Assembly (NCBI RefSeq): GCF_907165205.1
Contig: NC_058197.1
Span: 13,155,266-13,219,265, forward strand
DNA: 64,000 nucleotides
Origin: Coccinella septempunctata
Taxonomy: Eukaryota; Arthropoda; Insecta; Coleoptera; Coccinellidae
Reading direction: 5' to 3'
Below, piece by piece: positions 22,701 to 34,700 of this stretch (positions are counted from its first letter, which is position 1; each line of letters starts with the position of its first letter). The notes beneath the pieces are model-generated. The model searched no databases. It was not told the origin of the DNA and saw only the letters and a program-made list of their open reading frames with translations. A program made the position numbers and the translations under genes.

Positions 22701-25700
22701 GAAAAAAAGTGTTTCTTTTGACCTCAAGAAACTACTGTTGAAATATTAGTACGGGTCAAAGACTCAAATTGCATAATGCCTTCCTTAATTGAGAATATTC
22801 GTTAGGGTGAAATTTTTGCCGTCTTAAAAGATTTTCGTACAGGAAATAAAATGCGAAATATACAGAATTGGTAGATGTCAAAATACACGCAAACACGTAA
22901 AAAGGTTTTAGGAACTCACCAAAACTAGGACCAATAGGTGGCCTCTTGTCAGTCCTTTCCGCGTGTTTCTGCATGTGCTTGCTAAGATACGTTTCCTGAG
23001 TGTAACTCTTGCCACAATACTGACAGATGTGAGTCTTGAGGTGTTTGCTTTCCTTGTGTTTGGGGATGTGTTCCAACAGTGACGGCTCGTCGCTGAAGCA
23101 TTTGTAGCATGAGTTACACTTGTAGGGTTTGTCGGTCTGATGACACCTGGAATGTGACTGAAGGTTGCTGAGCTGGCTGAAGGCTTTCTGACAGCCCGGA
23201 TGTCGACATCTGTAACAAAAGGAGAATATTTAGACCTTGCGAGGCCGATCTTCCACCATAACACTTGATAAGTAATTAACCAAGAATGATATTCGTTTAT
23301 ACCCCATCTGAGGGGATTGGAAAAGGAATGTCTCCATGAAAAATGGTGAGATTCGGAGACAATCTATGGAAATAATTAGGCTTTTATAAAGGAGCGATCA
23401 CAACATTTATAATTTCGATCTTTCACCATAACTATACTTCATTCAAATTTATTTTAGCAGTCGGTTGGCCATGAAATAATTTTCTCAAGTTTGTGTAACT
23501 AGAACGAAGTTAGGTTGGCACTCATGAAATGTCGTTAATGTCATAACGCCGTTGCCACAACTAATATCAATTTTTATTACGAAAATGCCGAAAGTGATTG
23601 AAAAAAGAGACAGGGTTTCAGGAAGTGCTAGTTAGAATTCAGGTCCGCTCATTCAAATAGTTATACCCTGATATTCTAAAATCCACAATACGTCAGACGG
23701 TAGCGAACATATTCAATGTAAGAGAATTTATATAATGTTTCATCTGAATCTAAACGACTTATATTTCAGCTGGATATTTCCACAATCAGAAAGATTGTGA
23801 ATGAAGAGGATGACAAAGAATTTCCTTCTATTGGGAGACCCAAAAAAGTGGTGGCATTTGAGAATTTTATGTTTGAGTGAATTAATGCGAAAAGTTTACT
23901 ACATGATTTTCGATAAATGTCATCGGAGAATAAGTTCCCGAAAATTGATTTTTCTATTTTACATTTGACTTGTCCTATACAATGTATATGTCTTAAGGTA
24001 CTAATAAATACCTAATTATTATTATAACATCAATGCATTAAGATGAATAGCTACAAATACGCGCAAGTTGCCCTGTTACTTGTTTATTCATGTGAAATTT
24101 TTGTTCAACGGTGAAGTTGCATCTTAACTTGAAACTTCCTTCAATTCCTTTTACTTATATTGATGCAAGATGATTTTTGTTGAAGAATTTAACATTCTTG
24201 TAATTCTCTGTTAATTCCTTCGGGAGATACCCATTCCCAACCACTGCATCATAAGCATTTCATCTTCGGGTTAATATGTTTGAAATCTACAAATGATGTA
24301 AGCCAAAGAAGATAACGAACATTAACTCTCCTCAAGCTAGTGCATATTATGATATTATTATACTGATCTCTTGTATTTTCCATGCAAATAACTGGATTTG
24401 GTATGCCTTCAAACAGTTTGTATAAACTTCAATTATGTTCGTCACATATTTTCCGAAGAGATTCGACATTGTGATAAAATACGTAATAACAGAAACTTTA
24501 ACGTAGAACGGGCAACATAGCGTTGATTTAAAACCCAAAAATGTTTTGACATGCTTCATAACCCCACATTTCGTGAAATGTGCCAAATTTCCATGGCCAA
24601 CCGACTGCTAAAATAAAATTGAATGAAGTATATAACGTGCGTTCAAAAAAATTCGTCGTCAAGTAGGCTATGAAATTTTGAAGGCTGATGTTCGGTGGCT
24701 GAACGTATGTCTTTCCTTGAATTACTTCATCTTCCCAAAATGTAAACAATGATGACATTAACCTATATATCGTAATTTTGTACGGAAAGGCACTTCTCAG
24801 AAAAGGTTACCTGTAAATTTCACCCAACTTTCGAAAAGCATTTCTTTCATTGAGTAAGATGACAAGAATCCAAACAATCTGAGGCGGTTAGAAAAGTTCT
24901 TCGTAAAAATTTTAACCGTCCACTATTTTCATACGTAAGAGACATGAATCTTGAATTGATCGTGGTAGTATGTTTTTTGTAAGAAGGTTCTAGTTACTTC
25001 AGTCATATGAATAAATCACAGTAAGATTCTCAATAAAATGTTTATTAATTCTCTATAAATATTGAATTGATTCAGTCATTACTGAAAATCCATGACTAAA
25101 CTAAAAGAACTGAATTACATGAAAATAGCTATTGGACAATTTATTAAAATTCAATTCAGCTATAAAAAGGCATGATGCTTTCTCCTTCATAACGTTCTGC
25201 TATTGTTCCATAAAAGAAAGTAGGTCCACATTTTGCCTTTGACTGATGCATACTGTCAGTATGCATCAGTTCATTCATCAATTTTTCTCGGATGCTACAA
25301 GGTTAGGTAATCACAACCTTTTCAGTTTTCTGATAACATGTCAATCTTTATGGAAACAAATGGATATCTTTTTTTCAAAATCGGGTGGCATATGCCAACA
25401 AATACTCCATCCACTTGAAATAAAATCTGAAGAGAGGTTTGTCGAGCTTCTGTCACCATGTTTTCATTATTACTGAACTCTAGAGTTTTCTTTTTTGGTA
25501 TACCACTTCCTTTTTCGTTTTAACATACCTGTTTCGTCAACACATCGCAAAACAGTACAATGGAAAAATTCATTCTTCATAATCTACAGCAACATAGGCT
25601 TCAATGAAGTCGCCGGAACAGAATATTTCCATTTTCCTTCAATTTTCTTTCCAATTTTGAAGTAGAATTCAATAGTAAAAGTCTTTCACACGTCCGTAAA

Positions 25701-28700
25701 AATCATCTTTATAATTTGCTGATAATTTTAATTCAACAACAACCCAAAATGCTAAAATGACAGTTCACCTGGAAAATAGTAAAGCACGAGCTAAGAATTA
25801 CGTTTAGACACGAAATATCGACGTTCAAAATTCCATAGCCTACTTGACGACGAATTTTTTTGAACGCACGTTATATAATTTCGATGGTCCTTTTGAGCGG
25901 GCTGTTCGCATCATCAATTTCCGCCATCTTCCCGACCGTACGTGTACAGCATATCGGCGGATCAATCGATCGATCTAAATCGCCAGAACCCGGTGGTGCC
26001 TGTGAGCGGAAACGTATACCGAGAGACCCATTAAAATGCGATCCGTCCAAAATTCCCGAGGCGGGCGAAAAAAAAAAACACGTACTGAAGAATGCCACAG
26101 GCTATGACCGCCGAAACCTGTTCGATACAAGCGACGAGTCGTTAGATCTGAATTGAAAGGAAGCGTTTGCAGTTTTCAGATGCAATATATCTAAATTAAT
26201 TGTCAACCTATCACATCTCGATTTGCATACGCCAATTCCAGGACTGTATAATTAGCGATTTTCGACTGTTAAACTAGCCGCGCGTCGATTTTAAATACTT
26301 TCTAATGTGGGTTTTTTTATGGGGTTTAATTTGCAGGACGAGCGAACGTGGCGTTTGATTTTCGAGCGATGCAATTCAAGATCGCAGGTACCTACCCATA
26401 AATTTCACTCGAGAATAAGTTGATGAACAACATAAAAGCCTCTAACACCATAAGATTTTGAATCTTGAATATCAAAAAAAAATAATTCTTTATAAAGAAG
26501 GATTTGGACATTTATAGTTCGAAAAAATTCCGTAAGTAAATTGAATTTTGATAAATTGTCCTATAGTTTTTCTCATGTAATTCAGTTCTTTAGTTTTGTT
26601 ATGGATTTTAGCTAATAACCAAATCAAGTGAATATCCATGTTGTTTTTAAAGATAAGGCTTTTTTTTGACAGGAGGTAGAACTCAAATTCAAAATAAGTC
26701 GTTTAACTAAAAAAAGGTCTATATAAAATATCCAAGATGGCTGAGATACAACCCCTAGAAGTTCGACATTGAATTTCTAGTACGGGACTGTGTAAGGTGA
26801 CTCCGGCATCGCAAAAACGAAACAAAACATAAACATATGGCTGGACAATGAATGGTTCAGTACCAAGTTCATCGAATTAGATGCAACAGATCTCTTTTGA
26901 AAGAATCATAATTGTTGTATCGTGAAATTTAGGGTGAAAAAAAAATTTTGAAAATCGAGGCAGTTTCTTGAAAGTGCTTATGTTAGTTATGTTGAAAAGG
27001 TGCTATGATGCTTCCCCATTTCATCCCATTTTTACGAAGATTGTTGGAATGTTCGAACAAGACGATTGTGATGCCCATTGTGAAAAAATTCGTGAATAAT
27101 TTAGACGAATTTTATTGGTTAGATTTTGAAGTTTTATTCTATTCTGTACATTTGTGTCCTAAGTCTCTTTTGTCAGTTGGTATCGAAATGAGACATTTCA
27201 TAAAATCGTGTAAGTTACTGAAAAAAAATGAAAACAATTCGGCAATCCTAAGTTTCCATTTTCATTACCACGTAAATATCGAACGAGCCAATATCCTAAA
27301 CGAAACCACATGGTCGAATCAGGAGATGAGTTTTTTCCCCCTTCTTTGCGATAATTCAGCTAACAAACGGTCTAGGGTCGTATTAGGATCTATTTCAGTA
27401 ATTATTTTAATTTTTTTTTTAATTTTGTCATTTTGAAAATTTTGTATAGATGATTTTCGGTACATCAGTACATCCGATTCTGATTTGTTGTATCAGGTCA
27501 CTTGAAAAAGTTTTTGTATCGTGCGATTTGGTGTGAAAACAGAAAAAATTGAGACAGTTTGTTGAAAGTGCTTATTTTGATAAAAGTGCTATTATTTTTG
27601 TTTCCTATTTCACCCCATATCTACGACGATTGTTGGAGGGTTCAAACAAGAAGAAGATTGTGACCATTGAGTAAAATTTATGAATGATTCAGACGAATTT
27701 GATTGTTGAGATTTTGAACTAAAATGTATTCTATTTTTTCACACTTGTGTCCCTTACGTTGGACCATAAGGGTTTACGATGAAGGAAATGAGTCGGGAAA
27801 GGAGTGGAATTTTTGAAAGAACTGGTAACCATTGAATGGGTGAAGATCTAATAGTTTCAGTAATAATTCTCATAGAAAGATTTAGCTGTGCATAAATTTT
27901 TTGCACATGAACACTATTAATCCAAAGGGGGCAACAATATTCAGCAACCGAAAAACCGAAGCTAGGGCTAACTTTCGAAGAGTACTTCTATCAGCACCCC
28001 ATGAAGTACCAGCTAGTTTATGCAGGATATCATTCCTAGTTTTCAACTTCAGACGCAGCAAGGAACCCAGCTTAACTCCTAGATATTTCGGATTGAAGTT
28101 ATGTTCCAGAAAAGAATTACCGAAAACTAAGCTCAATTTTTGATAGCAGATAGACTATTCTCTGTACATCTAAAATCAGAATGACAAAATGCGTGGGCGA
28201 TATCATCAGCGAATATAAATAGAAGACAGGAGGTGCTTAAACTGATGCTTGTGGAAAACCATTATTCTATGTTTTGAAATTACTAATATTATCATCAACA
28301 AAAACACGAAACCTTCTATCTAACAGCAAGTTTTTTAGTAAGCGAACCACCTTTCCACACTTCAGATGTGTGTAAAGTTGGAAGATCAAACCATCCTTCT
28401 ATACTGTGTCATATGCTGCAGAAAAATCCACAAATGCTATTCCTGTTTTCAGTTCATCATTGAAACCTGCTTCAATAAAAGTGGTGAAGCTCAGAACAAT
28501 TTATATTTTTCCTGAAACCCCCTTAACAATTTTGGAAAGCGTCTTCTAGAGTCGATTCAATCCTAAAAAGAATTGGCCTCTCTAAAATTTTTGAAAGAAC
28601 ACTGAATAAACTGATGGGTGGATAACTACTACGATGTGAAGAATTCTTTCCACGTTTTAGAACACCTATGACTTTCGCCTTTCGTAACCCAACCGGAAAA

Positions 28701-31700
28701 TTGCCAGAATTTGGTATGTTATGATAAAAAGATAACAACCAAGACAAGGCCTGCATGCTCGACGACGACAAACCCCAATGCAACCCTACAGATTTCAACC
28801 CTCTCACGCTCCAACCTTCCACAGTCGAAACAATGACGTGTACAGAAAGGCCAAAGGACGAAACGACGTAGTCCTCTCTGAAATCTGGTAGACGTTACGC
28901 AGTACCGTAAAGCTGGACCCCTACGGTGTTTCCTCATCAAATCGGCATGTGTCCACACTTGTAATTAGTGAGTCCGTCTCTGACGCTCCTATACATCGGG
29001 CAACAGGAAACGGATTAATTGATGATTCCTGATGAATCGCTCCTTTGGGGTGCGAAACAAAGGACCCCACCGCCCCCCCGCGGTACCCTAAATAATAGAG
29101 CAGCTCTTCGGAGAGCATGGGGAAGCAGCATCCTCAAAGACCGGCTTTAAACTGTTATAATTATTGTTGTGGAAGCGGAGACAGGTAATTCGACGGCTTT
29201 ATAGTCCCATCTATGATGGATTTTCCCTAGCCCAGAAGCTCGTTTGTTATTGATGCACAACCTACGAGATTTACAACTGGTCAATAGGGAATACTCCTTC
29301 TGACGAAAATTATATATTTTTTATGAAATATCTTTGAAACGTCACATGTTGAAATAACCATTTCAACCGTTTCCCAAAAAAATTATTTTAAGTAAAAAAA
29401 AATGGGTATTTAAAATTTAAAGCGTTTCGTTTCAATTGCACGAGTTGGCAACATCGACTGAAATATGCGTTTATAATAAAGGACAACAAATACACTATCT
29501 TGATGGGATAGACAAAGATGGCTGTCCATGAAGTCTGCGACGAACGAGGAAGGTCGTAAAATTTTATGGGATTTTTATGGCCGGTTGCTGTTGAGGCTCG
29601 CCAGTGAGCTCAATATACTATTAAGTATTTCTCTGTATACTGTATACTGTATGCTTTTTATTCAACAGAAGGTAGAACTGGTCAAAATGAAGCGTTTCAC
29701 CAAAAATCACCTATACAAAACTTTCAAAATGACAAAGTTGAAAAAAAAATTGAAACTGATTACTGAAATAAATCCTAATACGACCTTAGACCGTTTGTAA
29801 GCTGAACTATCGCAAAGCAGTGGGAAAAAACTCATCTCCTGATTCGACCATGTGGTTTCGTTTAGGATATTGGCTCGTTCGATCTTTACGTGGTAATGAA
29901 AATGGAAACTTAGGATTGCCGAATTGTTCTCATTATTTTTTAGTCACTTACACGATTTTATGAAATGGCTCATTTCGATGCCAACTGACAGAAGAGAGTC
30001 CGACACAAGTGTAAAAAATAGAATAATACTTCAAAATCTAACCAATAAAATTCGTCTAAATTATTCACGAATTTTTTCATAATGGGCATCACAATCTTCT
30101 TGTTCGAACATTCCAATAATCGTCGTAAAAATGGGATGAAATGGGGAAACAGCATAGCACTTTTTCAACATAACTAACATGAGCACTTTCAAGAAACTGC
30201 CTCGATTTTCTACATTTTTTTTCACCGTAAATTGCACGATACAGCAATTATGATTCTCTCAAAAGTGACTTGATGCATCTAATCCGAAGAACTTGGTACT
30301 GAACCATTCATTGCCCAGCCATATGTTTATGTTTTATATCGTTTTTTCGATCCCGGAGTCACCTTCCACAGTCCCGTACTTGAAATTTAATGAAATTTCG
30401 TCGAAATTCTAGGGGTTGTAGTTCAGCCATCTTGAATATTTTATATAGACAATTTTTGGTGAAATGGCTTATCCCCTGTCAAAAAAGGCGCCACCTTCGA
30501 AAACACCCTGTATATAAGCCCCACTTTCCGGAAAACGGCAGGGTATTCGACCGATTCTATAACTCCGAAAACCAGTTTTTCCAATGAACTTTTACACGCT
30601 CCGCATATTCGGTTGCATGTTTACATCAGATCCTCCCCGTTAATTACGTTCGAAAAATACACGTATAATTGTTTATTTATTAAAATCATGAATAAATATG
30701 ATTATTATGCGTATATCATTAGTCCATCGAATCCGGACCTCGCTTATCTGATTTTATGAAGCGCGTCTCTCTCGTTTACGGCCGCGTAAATTCAATTCTT
30801 TTTCTCACTGATCGTATCGCCGCGCGGTCGACCTCATTAAAAACGCACGCGCATCATTAACCAGAAGGACGCGCGTTTTTGGCGAAAATTTTCTTCCGAC
30901 CGACGGGGACCATCCGTCGTGACTTACTATCGGTTGCGGCGGCAATGAAATAAGCGAAGAATTTGAAATTATGATTGCACACAACAAATAAATCTAGCGT
31001 ACTAGCTAATTACGAAAAAAGTTCGATAAATTCGAATGTCGTAGCTGGAAAATCATGAAATAACTTTTTGCAATACGGACCTGGATTTTTGATTCAATTT
31101 TTCGATTTCTGATTTGTTCAGGGCAAACGATACTCAAAGTATCAATGGAAATACCATTTCTTCATTCATTCATTCCTTGCTGTACCGTTACCGTTACCGG
31201 GAATGAATCTACAAGAAGACAAAAAAAAAAGAAAAAAGAAAAAAAATATAAACAAAGGTGCGAACAGACTTATAATTTCTTAGGGCTAATTGCGACTGTG
31301 TGCCCTCCTGTGACTGAAGAGACCCAACCGTGACCTACAGATCCTTCCATACTCCGGGCATGGATAGTCACCAACCAGATCTGGCCGCCGCTGTATCCTT
31401 CTCGAGTCTCCATTATAACTATGTACTGTATACCAAAGACCTCCACTGTGACCTGTCCAAAGCTAGTTGTTCCAAGTTATGATTAGCATTAACTGATTTT
31501 AGGGATTGATGTACTATATCCTTAAACCGCTTATACTGACCTCCTGGTTTCCAGGCTCCCTCTGTGAATTCGCCATGCAGAGCTATTTTGGAGAGTCTTA
31601 TGTCTTGCATCCTCAGAATGTGGCCGCTCCATCTGAGTCGGGCCCTCGTTACTTGAGTCTCAATTGTTGTACAACTCGCGCTTTGCAAGACTTCTGCATT

Positions 31701-34700
31701 CGAAACTTTGTGGAACCATCTGATGTGCATTATCAGTCTTAGATGACATTGTTGCGTCTGTTCAAGCTGTTTATTATATCGCCTGTAGGGCGTCCAGCTT
31801 TCGCTTCTGGAATGAAGCGTTGGGAGGACGACTGCTTTGTAAACTTTTGTCTTGGTCTTCAGATTGAGGTCGTGATTTTGAAACACTCTGATCTTTAGCT
31901 TCCAGAATGCCCGTGATGCTGAACTGATACGGTTGTGTATTTAGGTCTAGGTTAGCCCTAGTATTTATGAAGCTTCCCAAGTATTTGAACTGCTCGACCT
32001 GTTCTAGAGTTTCATTCTCCAGGCTGATATCTGTTTGAAGACTTTCTGGCGGACTTACCAAGCTTAGAGAAAAAGTAGATGCTGACCGTGGTTTCGTTCG
32101 CCTTTGAACTCGTCAGTGGTACACAACTCCCGCCTCGACGGAAATGGGACGCATTCCCTTTCCCCTTTATTCTATTCCAGTAGTTGCTACGGTGACAGAA
32201 CACCCCCTAGCGCCATCTAACCCACTATTTGAGCAAATTCCCAGATTGCAGGAACCGACTGCGGTAATCAAGCGGGCAGGGAGATCGAGGAAAGGTTCGA
32301 ACTCATTCGGAAACAGTAGGAAGAATAGTGACAACACTTACTTGTAAGGTTTGTCCCCCGTGTGCGTCCTGATGTGCTGTTGTAGATGGCTCAGTTGTGT
32401 GAATTTTCTTTGGCAGATTTCGCACCTATAAGGCTTGATGCCCAGGTGAATCCTGGTGTGTTGGGACAGGTAGGAACTATTGGCGAAGGCTTTACAACAC
32501 TGGGAACACTTGTAAGGCTTTGCTTCCCGCATATGCGCCTGCGTATGTAGCTGGAGCTCTGCCTTGGAACCAAACACCTGCAAAAAAAAATTAGCGTTAA
32601 ACTTCCACAGACCTTCGCGTGTAATTCAGTAAATTTGCGGGGATAAAGTCCCCTTCAAATCATCTGCGCGCCTTCGAATCGTCCAGGAGATGACGGTAGG
32701 AAAGTTCGGTTGGCAGGTTTATGTGCACGTCAAGAAAAACGTTAATTGATAACCGACCAGGAACCGGTTGGATAGGAGAAATAACATTTTTAATTTTGGT
32801 ATAATTATAGCTAATAGATGGTGATGCTGCAGATATATAATAATTAATTGTGACCCAGACTTTTGCATACCGTAACATATATCAGTAGAACGTCTTTTTA
32901 ATTAGTTCTGAGGTGGGGTTGTTCTCGAACAAGTGAGTCTACGTAAATCCTTCAGCGATTGAAGAACGTAAGTTGACGATATTATTTGATATTAACTGTT
33001 GAATTTGTTAAGTCTTAACTCAATTTTTATTACATAATGATCAGTTTCTAGAAGGACCAAAATGTCGTAATGAAAAACCAAAAGTAATCGAGTTAACTCT
33101 ACGACTATTGTTTCTTGAGGGCCTTTTCGTGTTTTGTCTCGCACATTTATCAAGGAATAATGCACCGAAAACGTCATCTTCAAATCGAAGATCCTCCGTC
33201 CAAATTTAGAACCTTGCAGAGTGGGTTCTCGTGATTATTCATCGGCCAAACAGATAAACCGTTACATCGTTGGCAAAACTGGCTTCTTCCTCTACTGGCA
33301 ATTTCTAAAAATGCACATCGACGGTGGACCACACCAATGAGTATAGCCAGGACGGTCCGTCGACGTCCAATAACGGACTGGAATATTGATCGTTAGAAAC
33401 TTAATTTTTTTACGATTATACATTCGCCCAAGATCGATCGATAAGCTGCAAATTAGGAATACATATTTAGGAGGCCGCGAACGAATGAACGCCCGAGCTG
33501 AGTGAGGGGTTCTGATACAGATTCCTCAGACAGATCTGATTTTGTTATTCAAATGAGGCGTCTCTACGTGAGAAAGTATCTCGCATGTGTAATGGGAACG
33601 ATAAACATGTCAAAAATTCAATTTTTTGTGGGAAAATACCGGAAGGACTTTCACAGAACGAGCGGCGAAGAAGGACCAAGCGAAAAACACGATTTTGTCG
33701 CGTTTTGCTCCGAGTAGTTTCGGAGTTATGGGCGTTTAATTTTTTTTCATTTGAAAAGTTGAAACTCAGTCTGTAGTCGACAAATATCTATACGACAAGC
33801 AGAATTTCGTGGACAGCGTAAAATATAAAAAAAAATTATTAAATATAAAAAAATAGTTTTAAAAGCGATAGGATATTAATCTTTTATACGGGGTGTATTT
33901 GAACGTGAGGGTTTTTTTTTCAACAGAAGGTAGGACTGGTCAAAATGAAGCTTCACCAGAAATCACCTATACAAAACTTTCAAAATGACAAAGTTGAACA
34001 AAAAAAATTACTGAAATAGATCCTAATACGACCCTAGACCGTTTTTTGGCTAAATTATCGTAAAGCAGTGGGCAAAAACTCATCTCTCCTAATTCGACCA
34101 TGTGGTTTCGTTTAGGATATTGGCTCGCTCGATATTTACGTGGTAAAGAAAATGGAAACTTAGGATTGCCGAATTGTTCTCATTATTTTATAGTAACTTA
34201 CACGACTTTATGAAATGGCTCATTTCGACACCAACTGACAGAAGGGACTTGGGACACAAGTGTAAAAAATAGAATAATACTTCAAAATCACACCAGTAAA
34301 ATTCGTCTAAATTATTCATGAATTTTTTCACATCACAACCTTCTTGTTCGAACATTCCAACAATCGTCGTAAAAATGGGATGAAATGAGGAAGAATCATA
34401 GCACTTTTTCAACATAACTAACATAAGCACTTTCAAGAAACTGCCTCGATTTTCTACATTATTTTTTCACCCTAAATTGCACGATACAACAATTATGATT
34501 CTCTCAAAAGTGACCTGATGCATCTAATCCGATGAACTTGGTACTGAACCATTCATTGTCCAGCCATACGTTTATGTTTTACTTGTTGAAAGAGTCACCT
34601 TCCAAAGTCCCGTACTTGAAATTCAATGCAATTTCATCGAACTTCTAGGGGTTGTATCTCAGCCATCTAGGATATTTTATATAGACAATTTTTGGTTCAA

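Noticed and set aside
27005..27436. 143-codon plus-strand frame as a gene
   Set aside because: It lies inside repeat family C, and its counterparts in copies 2 and 3 are shortened or deleted.
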